A stretch of DNA of 64,000 nucleotides from Agrypnia vestita (GCA_016648135.1 JADDOH010002309.1:1-64000); one strand, 5' to 3'. Positions 19,829 to 32,608 are shown, counted from the first letter of the stretch. The notes: generated from the sequence alone by a model not told the origin. A program made the numbers and translations.

Positions 19829-21621
19829 GATGGAACTGATCCGTTCATTAAGATCCATTCTTTTGCGAACTACCCACCTCTAGTAAAGATAGCAGTTCGA
19901 TGGCGCTATCTACTTCACATTAAATTTAACGGCGCGATCATATACTAGAGACCATACATCATTTGGGAACTGCTCTATTCTTTATGCAACCATCAAGTGC
20001 CCCATCTTGTTGGTTGCATAAAGCTGAGCATTAAATACTTGAGGCTCTGCCTTGGTTCCAGATTTCACCGTTCCAGGATCATCAGTCGGACGATCGATAA
20101 ATCTTTTTAATCCCGTTTGACATATATTTAACTCCTTCGCTACTGACCGTATGGATCTTTTTTGACTACAAGATTTGTAGCACGTTTCAATAGTGTTCCA
20201 GAGTTAGATACTACAACAATTGTATTGAAGGAATTTAGTCGCGAGGTGAAAAGTGGCAAATACCACTAAGCAAAGTTTATTTTTCGACCAATGTGGCCCA
20301 CAGGTACGATTCATTTTTCGATGTGCGCCCAGTTTCTTCCTGTACCTTATTTAGGAAGGATTATAGAAAGAAAAATGCAAAAAAAACTTAAAACGCTTCA
20401 TGAAAATCCCTGTTGTGTTTGGAAGATTTTGTTGTTCCAAAAGTACGACATGTGAAAAATCTTATCAGAAGTGTGTATTGTTCTTTGGTTAATGTTACTT
20501 CATACTTTATAAATAAATAAATATCTAACAATAATGAACTAGGAACGCTAAATAATAAGGACATTTTTATATGAGAAATATCTGAGTTCGGCCCTTGCGG
20601 CTGCCGGGGTAGACATTGAAAAATATCAAGCATTAACCGACCTGAGTTCAGCAAAATATTGATGCCACATGACAAACTGTTTTCCTCTTCACTACGGGGA
20701 GGTTCACCCCCGCTCCGCCGCCCACCCCCACCTAACACACTCCTACGCCACACACGTCCGAAGTCGGATTAATGCGTGTTATATACACTATATCTTTCAT
20801 AATGTAAACTTTTACCACCATTAATGGCTGTACGTATATTATTTCAGTCAATATTATTATCAATGACTGTATCAACTGGTGTGTCTTGCAGTCCTCAACA
20901 ATTTCCTATTTCCTCCATTGATCGATTGTTTGTTTAAAAAGAAAATGTGCTTTACCTTTCATAAGAAAAATCAATAAAATATTTATAGTACATTTTATTG
21001 CATTTGCAATGCAAAACAAAATTAAATTTTAATGGTATTTAAAAGGCTAAAAAATACTCCCCAGCATTCTCCGATAACAGAACAGCAATAGATAATATCG
21101 TTATAATATTCTAAGACAAAATAGACAGGATCTACAAATTTATTTACGCGTAAAATTTTTATAAGAAATATCAAGTAATGTAAAATTTTACTTTTTAGTG
21201 GGTGCCTACATTTAAATAAACGCGTGGTTTTTCAATGTAATATAATTAAACTGGCAATGGAAAAACAACGCATTACTCGATGCCTTTTAAGCGCAATTAT
21301 ATAGATTCAACCCTCTGCATATACTTTTGAAAACCAGTTTAAACAGGATTTTCCCCCTTATAAATGCGCAGTAGTGAATCGGCCGCCGCTGTAAAGTATG
21401 GACACGGACAAAGGTGTTGTGCTAAATAAAAAAGTACCATAGCGGCATTTTAAACTAACCCCATCCTTTTTCGATACATTAAAAAAATATTCTTTAACAC
21501 TTATATATTTAAAATTTCTTCCATTTCATCCACAACGAATTTGAAATGGAATACTTTTAAGATTAAAAGGAAGTGATTTTAAGCAATAATTAAAAAGCTT
21601 CAGTAAATGCTAAAACCATGC

Positions 21622-22096
21622 ATATGAGTCGTGTAGTTACAAAACCCGCTCTGAAGGTTTTACTGCTTATGAGTATAAGACAAAAAACTATATTTTCCAC
21701 ACCATGCCACAAAAAATGATTAAAAATTTTAATATTTTCAAACCATAATTTCCCAAGAAACGTCATATTTTTTATATGTGTAGATATATGAACATTATAT
21801 TTAGATAATTCATTTTAAAAAATGCGGAGCGGATTTTGCAACTCGTTTTGAAACAGAGTGGATTATGCCGCGCACTTCTATGAACGGAGAGGATTTGTCA
21901 ATTCAGTGTGATTCGGAACGAGTTTTGTAACTCATCCACATACGTACATGTTTCAATATTTCATCGCCAGAGCGCGGGATTTTTGACTCAGTGTAGTCTT
22001 ATCGGATACATTTTTAAAAACTCAACTACACGATACTCTAACCACATATTTTCAAATTATGGACTGGGCGGATTTTGTAACTCTACGACTCATATA
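21622..22096. mobile_element. Foldback element
   Basis: The left arm TATGAGTCGTGTAGTTACAA and AACCCGCTC is mirrored at the right (TTGTAACTCTACGACTCATA). Internal GGATTTTGCAACTCG-type segments repeat the arm, so it is a composite of inverted pieces, about 475 bp. Confidence 0.55.
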
Positions 22097-22837
22097 TTCG
22101 AGTTATAACATGTAAAATAAGGAATGACTTTATTTACGTTGAGTCCACGTATATCATCCATCATCTATCTACAAATGCATGTCGTCAGTAGCCTACGAAT
22201 TTCCTCGTAATAACTTTCACGTTTTGTGAAATGCTCCGTACTATTTTTTTTGCATTCCCATAATATCCAACGACATAACAGCAAAAAAATTTCAAGATGT
22301 TTTTTTTTTAATGAAAGGTAATTAAATAAATTTATGAATTGATTATGGTACCGTGTTAAGCAACCATATTTTAATAAACGAAATTTTAAAATGACAAATA
22401 TAAAAATAAATAAATAAAATATTATTATTTTCTTAGCGTCCTTTCGGCAATAAAGCCTTAACCTGGTCGGGAAGTCGTCATATGAAATAGAACTTTTAAA
22501 CGGACCTAGAAAATAAATAAAAACTATTCCATCAAACACACACCCAAAATGCTTTAATATTTAAGTAACAAACCATCACGCCGTTTTCCCTTAAGGGATA
22601 AGGATAGGGATACGCAAAGAGGATAAAACGTCACATACTTCTATCCTGGCACACCGCTTTTGCTTCGTCTACTTTCATAAACCTTATGCACGGTTAATGA
22701 AGCTATTAACTGGGCAGTTCTTCAATATTTGATTTTTCTGATGAGAGTCTGTTCTTTTAGCCTTGAAAATTCATCTCATACATCACAGAATACCTAAAAG
22801 ACTATAAACAACAAACTAAAAATAAATGATACGTGAA

Positions 22838-23078
22838 GTACAAAAGCAAATGCAGCAATATCCAAAAAATTACAAAGATGTTTTGAATGCGGTGACCGAG
22901 GACTACTAATTTAAAATGTATTGAATTCTAGATTTTATTTATCTATCCCTTCCAAAATCATATTCCTGTAAATTTATAGGCCAAGTTTCCTATAAAATCT
23001 CGAATTCAGTACATTATAAATTAGTAATCCTCGATTACATTTTTTTTGGATATTGCTGCCTTTGCTTGTATACCCCAT
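22838..23078. mobile_element. MITE, same family as 10076-10313
   Basis: Ends AAAGCAAATGCAGCAATATC at left and an inverted GATATTGCTGCCTTTGCTTG at right. The body is shared with the intron 4 copy. Confidence 0.7.
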
Positions 23079-23640
23079 ATATGTACTCAAAATCCACGGA
23101 AAATAATCGTAATACAAGGTCTAAAGCTAAACACGATGATTTTCATATACAAAAAGTTAAATGATTGAAAGTCAAATTACTTTAAAAATAAGATTTCATG
23201 TAAATACAAAAAATAAATGCAAACGAAATAAGAATAGATAGAAAACTAATACACAAAACTATTTATATTACAAAGGAATAAAATAATACAATAATCTGCC
23301 ATGGAATTTGAAAAAAAAAACATGTTCAAGAGGAAATACAGACGTCACATCACAGAAAAAAAAATATAATTATTATATAGTACATGAATGATTAATACTA
23401 GTTAATTATAATAATATGTATTATTAAATGAATAAAGCATATAAATAAATTAAGTGATCCTTTATTTATTCCACGATGGCATAGCTAGCATTATATTCAA
23501 TCTTTATTAAAAACTTAGTAAATTAATCAATCAAAAAGATTCGAGTACAATGAGTGATCTAAACTCAATCATTATTTAGAACAATCAGAAAAACGCATAT
23601 TTTTTGAAAGAATTTTGATATTTTATTTCAACACCGAATA

Positions 23641-23780
23641 CAGTTGCCGGCAAACTTATTGAAATTTTTTGGCGTAGTGGGGGAATGTGCAGAAGACAAT
23701 TTGAGTCTCGTTGGTGGAATGGTACATGCGTAAACTTCCCCCATCACGCTGAAAAATTTGAAGATGTTTGCCGGCTACTG
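23641..23780. mobile_element. 140-bp Tc1/mariner-like MITE
   Basis: The ends read TA-CAGTTGCCGGCAAAC and inverted GTTTGCCGGC...ACTG-TA, with TA duplications at 23639-23640 and 23781-23782. The arms pair over most of the length (GTGGGGGAA with TTCCCCCA). Confidence 0.7.
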
Positions 23781-24002
23781 TACTTTTAGAATGAATGGAA
23801 AACTGTATCTGTCAAATGGAACTTGGAATCATTCACAAACAGCTACCCTTTTATGAACTTTTCCACCACATTTTTGCATAACGGAGGCTCTACATCACCT
23901 ATAACTTGCTCGAATATACATCGAAGTACGGATTCTAGAAAATGAAGTCAACTTCATGCGTATAAAAAACATAGTATATGTACCTATAAATATTAATTAA
24001 AA

Positions 24003-24180
24003 CATTGTTCCGCCTAGGATACTAAAAACTAGTTTTTTGGCCGCGATCTGTCGATCAATGCTTATATATTTTATTAATTATTGTAAATAATAAGTAAAAC
24101 GTAAATAAGTAAAGCGTCAAAATTGGAGGCATTAGAATGTTATGCAATAACTGTCACGATACATACATAGCAATATTGCT
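24003..24180. repeat. Fragment related to the 52158 TTAA MITE
   Basis: Shares the segment near GATCTGTCGATCAATGCTTA with 52230-52250 and 52478-52500. Confidence 0.5.
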
Positions 24181-25628
24181 TATTTCAGAATACGGCCGAA
24201 TGTCCGATAAAATAACGTGTCAACATTTAAAAAAAAATTAAAAAGTCAAACTGATTTTGTTATTGTATTAATAATAATAATAATTGGATCATTTATATAG
24301 CACCGTTTTCTTGAGTACTCATCTCAAGGGCGTGTTGTCGTCAAGAGTACATATCTCTGCTAAATTTCAGAGCGATTGTTGGTCAGGAAGGGGATCAAAT
24401 ATTAATTTCTCGTTGACAGAAATCCAAACTAAATAAAATTACGTAAATAAAAACACTCCTAATTTATTCATTTTGTAATATGCAAATATTTATAAAAATG
24501 TCACCTTCAACCGGTTTGAACTTCCAACCCCTGTGTCCATTGTCAGAGGGGAACCATTCGTCTCATACCTGGTAAAGATGAAAACTGGACCAATCTACGT
24601 ATTGTGATCTCTTTGTGAAAGGGGATTTCAATTATTGGAGAACGGTCCAGCCAGTCTCCATTTGATCTATTGACCCGAAAAGGGATGTTTTTTGTTACGT
24701 TTACACGTCTTTATTGGGTGACCATTTGAAGGGCAGCCACTCGTTTCTCTTTATAAATGTTTTGAACCTGTTAATAGGGGTCAAAGATGAGGTTGTAAGA
24801 TTAAAACTGGGTCACGCAAACTGTACAAATGGACCACGCATTTATTGGTGACAAGTGTGTGTGTGTGTGTGTTTTTAATAGGGGGGATTATTTATTCACT
24901 TGATTTTTTTCTAAATCATTTTGCTACCAGGTATGTAATGTTATTATAAGGAAAATGAATTATAGATACAGCGACTATGGATTTAATTTACGAATAATCT
25001 AAAAAATGGGGAAATAAAAAAAAATGCCCCTAGAAATACATTAAGGCCCCCGCACACTCAATATTATTGATAACTAAAATGCCTTTAATATTATCGATCA
25101 ATAATACTGACCGTGTGAGGATAATTTTTTTATTTATTTTTTATTTCTATATTGAAAATTTACCAAATTTTGATTGAACTATGCCTGAGAAATCTGTATC
25201 GAGACGGGCATCTGTCAAAAAATATTGTCAATAAATGTGTTTTTTTCATGTTTGTGGGCTGTTCACTAAAATTTGTTTTGGTTTAAAATTTATTGACGAT
25301 TCATCAATATTATTGACAACTGTTCGAGGGTAAAATATAGAAAACTTTGATTATTATCATCGTGACATCAGATTTATATCACGATCTAAAATAAATTGCT
25401 TATAATCTGTAATTAAATATTTTGAATAGAAATCCATTCCTATAGCATTTTATAGAATAATATAAGCAGGCACCGCATTTTCTGAGGCTTCACGTGAAAG
25501 CGATACTACCACTCTGCCTATTCCCAGTGTAATATCGTTTTCCAGAGGAAAATTTAGTAATAATATTTTATATGTATTTTCTGGTAACAGTTATACTGAG
25601 GGATAGTTATTAATTAAGATAATTTATA
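24181..25628. other. Intergenic, no gene seen
   Basis: AT-rich sequence with a short TG microsatellite (24858-24871) and a TTAAGGCCCCCGCACACTCA stretch at 25042 that may be one end of another TTAA-type MITE. No exon or RNA gene recognised. Confidence 0.4.
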
Positions 25629-25720
25629 GAAGTCTCACAGAGGCGAAGCTATTTATATGAGAAGCGTGTATGGAAGTCTTTTTATAGATGGTCCGGGGCT
25701 TACGACCCATCGTTACCAGC
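25629..25720 (+). repeat. Solo arm of the 8441 foldback family
   Basis: Reads AGAAGTCTCACAGAGGCGAA to GGGGCTTACGACCCATCG. Confidence 0.6.
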
Positions 25721-25834
25721 TGCAAAATCTTTGTATACGATGGAAGAAGGAATTCATGAGAAGGACTATAGATGTCGCTAGCATTGTCCCTTCCAATATA
25801 TGAAAGGTTTTCAGATTTCGAATATACAGGGTTA

Positions 25835-26000
25835 TTTGGAAAACATTAATAACTTCACGGGACTTTTCCTGCCCTAATTATGAGTCGAAAATGTTCAAGC
25901 TATTATGACCTAATATTAATAGTTATGGAGATATGCGACATCAAAATTTGCATTTTTTTTCAATATTTCTGACTTATTTTTTGTAAAACGTTGGACTATC
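25835..26000. repeat. MITE-like repeat, family B
   Basis: Shared core with other copies: TCGAAAATGTTCAAG, then TTATGGAGATATG, then CATCAAAATTTGCATTTTTT. Partial copies also at 29625-29757, 31980-32165, 40912-41112 and 59785-60013. Confidence 0.6.
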
Positions 26001-26216
26001 ATAACAGTAATTCTCTATCAACCCAAATTCTAACCTCCTCCCCTTTTTTCCAACCATTCCTACGCCTATATCGGTTTCTTCTGATCTGAATTAGTATACC
26101 TACTTATTATTTATTATTTCTGACTACTTTATTGCACAAATTAAACCGATAAAATTCCTTAAGCAAATAATAAAAAAATATCATTTTGTTTATTCTTCTT
26201 TCTCTTCTCCCATTTC

Positions 26217-26665
26217 CCATTTCATTTGGGATCAGCTCTCCTTATTCTCATTCTACAGGTCTTTTTCTACACTACTCCCACCTTGTGACGCTGGATCGAC
26301 CTATACCTCTTTTGCTTTTCTTCTTTTGAGTGCGATATGCATTGCATGATCTCCATGCCTCGTTACATGACCATACCATTTCAGTCGCGATTCCTTCACC
26401 TTTTCAGTAACAGGGACCACTCTAAAACTACCCCTGACATGCTCATTTCTCACTCTGTCACGTCGCGTTACACCCCCAGACCATCTGAGCATCTTCATTT
26501 CACTTATATGGAGTTTTTTCTCGTGAACCTTCTTTACAGTCCAACATTTTGAGCTGCAGATCATTGCAGGTCTTACTGCAGTTTTGTATACAAAACCTTT
26601 AGTCCTCACAGGTACACGACTGTCACACACAATAAAAAATATCGCTTTGTTTGATGACAATAAAT
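26217..26665 (-). pseudogene. RTE-like LINE reverse transcriptase, 3' end
   Basis: The minus strand encodes VYKTAVRPAM, CWTVKK, EMKMLRWSGGVTRRDRVRNE and LKWYGHVTRHGDH, the conserved end of the RT domain and following tail of RTE-type ORF2. Downstream the frame is broken by stops. Dead 5'-truncated copy. Confidence 0.75.
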
Positions 26666-26860
26666 ACTGCTAGCAGTGAAGTGGCACCCACCACATACCC
26701 AGGGCCATTCTACAAGCGAAAGCTCCCGAATCGTCCCTATACTTTCGCCATCCAGTTTGGCATTGTTTTAATGCTAAAGCAATTTTCTCGCTACGCCGCT
26801 GACGATGCAAAAATACTCGTGCGAAGCGGCGGTCTCTGGGGTGTGTTATTAAAACAATTT
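26663..26860 (+). repeat. Interspersed repeat shared with 63437-63600
   Basis: Both copies carry CACCCACCACA then CCCAGGGCC, then CTTCGCCA and a CGCCGCTGAC-type segment. Family not recognised. Confidence 0.5.
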
Positions 26861-27032
26861 ATTCAAAGAAAACTATAATAGATAAAAATAAAATCACAAA
26901 TATATAACAAAATATAAACAAAAGCAGAGAAAATACAAGGAAAAGAAAATGACAAATCATAAATTATCAGAAAATAACAAAGCATGAATATAAGTAAAGA
27001 AAAATAAAACAAAAAAATAAAACAAAAACAGG

Positions 27033-27210
27033 CGGCCCTCGTAGCGTAGTGGATATGACTCTGGCTTCCCAAACCGAGGGTTCCGGGTTCGATTCCCGGT
27101 GAGGTCACAATTTAATCTATGTGATTTACTCTAGCCCGGGTGTTTTGTGATGTATTTCGCTTCTATAATTGGGCCTCCTGGCCTGTTGAAGCATAAAAAA
27201 AAAAAAAAAA
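27033..27210 (+). repeat. tRNA-derived SINE with poly-A tail
   Basis: The head contains an A box (TAGCGTAGTGG) and B box (GGTTCGATTCC) 40 bp apart, with partly paired acceptor ends (GGCCCTC and GAGGTCA). It is followed by a non-tRNA body and a 16-base A tail. The anticodon arm pairs poorly, so it is a SINE and not a functional tRNA. Confidence 0.8.
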
Positions 27211-27212
27211 GA

Positions 27213-28620
27213 TACGTATGTATACATATAAGGAATTATTGGTATAAAATAATAGTTATAATATTAACGTTTCAAATGATTAAAAAAAAATCTATCTATA
27301 TATAATATCTATAATATATATATATAATATATATATATAAGATACAACAAAATACATAAATACAGTGTACGCAAAAGAAGAATAATATATAATGTGTGTG
27401 GAATACATGAATGAGTATTGAAAAATACATGGGTGACAACTCAAAATAAAAGTAGAAAGAAAAAAGCATTGGACTAAAAGTACATGTGATAGATACATAG
27501 CCAAGTAAAATTAAGTTTGCATATGAAGTCGGTGAATAAAATACAATGTTTCTAACAAAATAAGAATAAATCAGTATAAGAAAAATGAGCATGCTACAGA
27601 TTAAGATGAGTATGAAGATACGAATGAACCCTTAACAAAAAGGAGAAAGGTAAGTGAAGTGTAATAATCGAAGCAAAATAAATGTAATAAGAAATAATGA
27701 CAAAAATTGCACCACAGAGACAATATCGAGTGCAAATAGTCCCTCCCCTGGGGGAAAAAAGAAGATAAAAATGTTTTAAATACTTCTAGCAGGCATAACT
27801 TCCTTGTAGCTTTTAAATACATCGTATCCTAGTTTTACCCGAAGAAAGCAACAACACGCAAACTAAGCAACCAGCGGCCACCGTCCTAGCCGAGCCAGGC
27901 ATAATCTACTCATTCTCTTTCCGTCCACCTGGATTTGTTGCATTTGCTTCGAACTCCATTCACCGCGCCATTTAATCCAATATATTTTAGACCTTGGATA
28001 TAGGAACCTTGTTCTAAAAAATTCGGCGTAAACATTATGGCAATTATTGTAACCGTCTCACATATAATCAAGTTAGAATTCGCGATATACACAGAATTGC
28101 CTTTTATGTATTGTAATAAAATAGAAAAATGTGTGATATCCAAGATGTTGTGAGATGGTGGAGAAAAATGCCTGGAAAATCCACATCACAAGAGGCGACC
28201 AACTCAGTGCAAGCAGGCCCTAATGGCCTTCAGTCAGTTTAAGGAGAAGAATAAAATAGATTATCGCTTATGAAACCTGATTAAAAAAAATTTAGTACAC
28301 CGAGATTGATCTTGGTAATCAACAATAATTAGTTGAATATTAATATTCTAACAAACAAACTAATCTCGATTAACTAACTACATAATATTAAAGAATTTCT
28401 GTGCAGACACAACATAAACATATTCTTTTCAGAATTTAAACTAATATCCACTAGGCCCGCTCTATATTTAATTGCAATCCGCTCTTATTCAATTAATTAA
28501 CACTTGAGCACTATTCGTATATTTTTTCTCATTATTTTAATCGGCATCATAATTCAATTGTCTTTTCTTCTTCAAATATAGCAAAATTATTTTGTGGTGA
28601 CATAATTATAATTTATATAA
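27213..28620. other. Intergenic, no gene seen
   Basis: AT-rich sequence with a TA microsatellite (about 27293-27340) and low-complexity A-rich stretches. No coding signal. Confidence 0.4.
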
Positions 28621-28621
28621 A

Positions 28622-28676
28622 ATAACTTTGTAAACACCACTTTTTTATTGAAAAAAAGTGGTGTTTACAAAGTTAT
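28622..28676. repeat. Perfect 25-bp inverted repeat with 5-base loop
   Basis: The left arm ATAACTTTGTAAACACCACT plus TTTTT is exactly mirrored after ATTGA. Flanks are plain AT-rich DNA. Confidence 0.9.
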
Positions 28677-29624
28677 CAATTGTCCTTACTTAAATTAAAG
28701 ATTTTTGAGAATAGGATAGCGTTTATTATATTCATTGTATTTAGGATTTTGGCAACGATTACTTTGGCAACTTCGAATTCAAAAGAAGTAGGCACAGTTG
28801 GAAGAGATTAGTGTAGTTTAAATTAAGGAAGTATGTTTTGAAAATGAATGGAAGTATATCATATAACATCCACTAATATTACACATTATATTTTTTTTAA
28901 ATTGAAGATTGCAAGGAAGAAAATATGTGAAATAGTTCAAGGCATTACAAATTATTTATTCAGAGCGTGTCTCATTCGAATAATTTTTCTCAATTTGTAT
29001 TTTAAATACATTATTTTTTCGAAAAGTTTTTTCATATTGAAAATGTGTTCAAAAAGTATACAGGTACATCAAAATAAGAATATTTTAAAAACAATAATAT
29101 ATAATAAACAAAACTATTTTTAACATTTGATTGCATATTAATATAACTAAGAAATATTAAACTTTGATATGTTGCTTTGAACGAACTATAATAAGATCAA
29201 GGAAAATGAAACAATGAATTATATAAGAGGAGATATGGATTGTAGCAAAAAGAACGAAATATTAATGTTACAATTCTATCTTAATTTCTTACACTCTCGT
29301 CGAATCTGCATTCAGCTTCCAAACCTTGAACCATTATAGAGTCAGCCTCTGAAAGGCAGCTGACAATAGAATCTCAGAATCTAAGGATCGTGAATTATGA
29401 AGAGAAGTTGAGAGAGCTCTGGTATTAGTTGGAGTCGAGTACGGGAAGATCAAGGGGATTCGATAGAAATGAACAATTACAGATAAATTTTTCACGATTT
29501 ATCTTTTTAATCTTATCTTTATCCTCAACCTAAGCAATCGTTTGTGAGATCGTGAACCTAAATTTTATTGATATACCATGTCTGTGCCTACAGAAAATAT
29601 TAATAAATAGTTAAACAAAAGAAT

Positions 29625-29757
29625 GCAAACTTTGATATTGCACAACTCCATAACCATTGATATTAGGTTTTGATTGCTTGTGTATTTTCGTCTCAATTAA
29701 GACAGGAATCTAGCTGCAAAGTATTGTAGACTAACTCTATTACATCCAGTATAGAAA
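29625..29757. repeat. MITE-like repeat, family B (inverted copy)
   Basis: Reverse orientation core with AACTCCATAACCATTGATAT and GACAGGAATCTAGCTGCAAAG. Confidence 0.55.
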
Positions 29758-30145
29758 TCGATATTTATACTTATTAAATTCAAGATACCTTGTATTTAAT
29801 TTTAATTTATGCATAATGACATATTACATGATTAACGTAAACTAAAAGGGTAGTATGTAAAAATATTTTGTGTAATCAATCGCTGGTTAAGCTTAGATAC
29901 CGCACTATGCCTAATATTCCCCATTCAATCTCTTGTTGGCTACGCTTTATTATGGGAGTCTGCAGAAAACGTTGCATGTTTCATCCCACAAAAACATTCC
30001 TCCAGAAACCACGCTAGCATAGTCAGGGACGTCTCGTGGGCAAATACGACGGTCCTTAAGAACAGCAAATTTTCTGAAGAATTAAGAGAAAACATTTCAT
30101 ATTCATAAAAAATTCAAATCCATAAAATTTCCCTAGCAAACTCAG

Positions 30146-30396
30146 GTTAGTAGCTAGTAGCAAAACTTCAGGGAAGTCTTCCTGGTTCAATTTAGATTTT
30201 TTTGATTTGTATCAAAGCGAATGAATTTTTGATAATACTTTCATGTTGAATATTGAAAAAAAAATGCAAACATTAATATCGCTTATCTCCTAAATTTCAT
30301 TATTTCACACAAAGTGTAAAGAACATTTTCTATTCAAAATTGAATGAAGAAGGCTCCATCGAAATTTTTGCTACTAGCTACGAGGCGCCCTGTGTA
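30146..30396. repeat. Hairpin MITE family A
   Basis: Both arms are present (TAGCTAGTAGCAAAACTTC at left; GCTACTAGCTACGAGGCGCC at right) around a short core. Confidence 0.7.
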
Positions 30397-30539
30397 GAGT
30401 TAATTTATAAAAAATAATAGAATTATCATCTCGTATAAAAAAAGCAGAAAATAATATTTGGAGGAAACTTCAAGGGTCTATTTTCAAAATTATGCGAAAA
30501 CTAGCTGTTCGTACCCGGCGTTGCACGGGTTAAGGATTA

Positions 30540-30760
30540 AGTTGAAAGTAAATAAAGTGTTAAAGCAGTTATAAAGTGTCTACTTACGAGTGATAAATTT
30601 GCGAAACACTTTAATTTAAGGAATAGCGTTACCTTTAATAGTGATAAGCGACTTTGTACGTGAGTTTAATTAATTAATCGGTATTCAATAAATCCTGTAT
30701 TGAATCCCAGCGTTTTCAATAATTCCCCCTGCAGCCACCCCACGTGACAGTATTTCTTTT
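30540..30760 (+). repeat. LTR-like fragment related to 15835-15985
   Basis: Shares GCGACTTTGTA and the terminal GCAGCCACCCCACGTGACAG. It is preceded at about 30501 by a widespread insect repeat motif, GTACCCGGCGTTGCACGGG. Confidence 0.4.
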
Positions 30761-31376
30761 ACCTAGGCTATTACTTTTGTATTCTAACCAACATCAATTA
30801 AGTTCTAGATAAATAAATAAATAAAAAATCTGATAGGTACAAATCTCACTCTCAATGTAACCGGTAGGTATATATAATATATATAATATAATATAATATA
30901 TATAAAAATAACGGTTTGACTGGTAGTGGGGGTGGACGTCACTGACACTATCTGCACGTCTTCGGTCACATACATCTTATTAGCGATCATATTTGCTTTA
31001 CCGAATGCGAAAAGTTTCAAGAGAAAAGTTTTCGCAACACGCTAATTGGCGGGATGTACCTATTCTCTCTGCGTAGCCCGGCAGCCGCTGTGTGCCGGTA
31101 GGGCCCTCCAGAAGTCTACTACCCAACATTACTTCAATGAATAAATTAACGTTGAAGAGAGAATAAAAAATTACATATGCGCGGGTCCTTCGTGACGAGC
31201 GAACTGTTCAAATGAAAAGTTTTAATTTGGAAAAACTTTTAATTGCCACTCGTAGGTACATTTAAGTTCAATATGTGAAGGCGGTGTTGGAAAATTGTAA
31301 ATTATTGTTTCATTAATTATAAACTGTACACGAGAACAAATCGCGCTTCGAACTGGGATGTCTGTAATATTAGGTG

Positions 31377-31912
31377 TAGGTACCCATAGTAATCGATTAT
31401 TTAAGTGGGAACAAAAAAAGAATTTAACTACATTTAATTTTATTTTTAATCGATTTAATCTACATCATTATCTAGAACCTTTTGCCATCTTGTTGGTAGA
31501 CTTTTAAGAAAAATATGCTTCTAGGTGTTTTTAAAGCGTCATTATCAAACCCTACCGGGCGCCCACTTCGATCGCTATCAGACAAGTCAAAATCACCGTC
31601 GGAAAATTTTCTAAACCAACGTTGGCACTTATTTACTTTCAATACGTCTCCATACACATCACAAATTTTCTTTGTTGCAACCGTTGCATTAACACCCGAT
31701 AGAAAATGAAACAGCAAGCAATGACGTAAATGTTCTTCAGTTAGCTGATTGTCCGCCATTTTACAACAGAGTAATAAAAAAAATTAATTTAATTGTCGTA
31801 AGACCACGGATTACAATATTGCGTATAAAACACGTCTTTACACGTTCACTTTACAGCTTGACTGAAGCAAACATTGCACATCAAAAATAATTGATTAATT
31901 ATGGGTACATTA
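31377..31912 (-). mobile_element. Internally deleted mariner element
   Basis: TIRs of about 27 bp (GGTACCCATAGTAATCGATT at left, an imperfect inverted copy at right) are flanked by TA. The minus-strand frame 31472-31759 begins with a mariner helix-turn-helix domain (LRHCLLFHF, RWFRKFSDGDFD, SGRP) and joins directly to the C-terminal end (FLKV/L..RW.K-type). The DDD catalytic core is missing, so it is non-autonomous. Confidence 0.8.
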
Positions 31913-31979
31913 TTATTTTCAAAATGATAAATTGTAATACAAATATTTAATCATTATTTTATGGTGCCCGCGCCTAAAT

Positions 31980-32165
31980 ACAGGGTGTAACAGATTAGTC
32001 CACTATACTTTACAGGTGGATTCCTGCCTTGATTATCAGTCGAAAATGTTCAAGCCACCATTTCATGTATAAGTAAGTTATGGAGATATGCAATATCAAA
32101 ATTTGCATTTTTCGATATTTTTGCAAATTTTTTTTTAAACGTTGAACTATCATTACAGTACATTA
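31980..32165. repeat. MITE-like repeat, family B
   Basis: Begins CAGGGTGTAACAGATTAGTC and runs through the family B core to TTTGCATTTTTCGATA. Confidence 0.6.
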
Positions 32166-32184
32166 TATCGTTTATGGTAAATTC

Positions 32185-32248
32185 ATTCGTTGTGTTAAGT
32201 TTACGGATACGAGAGGGGCGTATTCACAAACTTAACACAACGAAACAG
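32185..32248. repeat. Inverted repeat
   Basis: TCGTTGTGTTAAGTTT is mirrored by AAACTTAACACAACGA 30 bases on; a second palindrome CAGTGCG/CGCACTG follows at about 32250-32270. Confidence 0.7.
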
Positions 32249-32373
32249 TGCGCGTATTACGCACTGTACCCACACTAACTCAATTGCAAGCTTATATGAA
32301 AAGACCTATACGACGCACGTGTTTCGTTGTGTTGGTCTTTATATCCATATACACAACGTAACAATGGCGTAGT

Positions 32374-32608
32374 ACCAGGCGCGTGCAGTGGGAACATTGA
32401 AGCATGACTTTTTTTAAACGTATATAATGGAAAAAATATATAAATCAAATATTTATGCTACAGATTTTTATGATATATCAAAATATATATACTATTATAA
32501 CAATTGTGATAGAAATATTGCGAAATATATGTTGTATTCCGATTTTTTTTCCAAATAATTAGTTACGTAAAAGTCATGCTGCGATGTTCCCACTGCACAC
32601 TCCTGCGT
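32374..32608. mobile_element. MITE of the GTGCAGTG family
   Basis: Left end CAGGCGCGTGCAGTGGGAAC then ATTGAAGCATGACTTTTT; the right end is its inverted copy ending CACTGCACACTCCTG. Confidence 0.7.

Noticed and set aside
20388..20753. 121-codon minus-strand frame with Gly-rich start
   Set aside because: Sequence looks like an interspersed repeat (GGTTCACCCCCGCTCCGCC); no coding motif or conserved splice site.
22165..22539. 124-codon minus-strand frame
   Set aside because: Phe/Ile/Leu/Tyr-rich translation of AT-rich DNA with no motif or splice context.
27033..27110. tRNA-like sequence with A and B boxes
   Set aside because: The anticodon arm does not pair well and it runs into a body and poly-A tail, so it is a SINE, not a tRNA gene.
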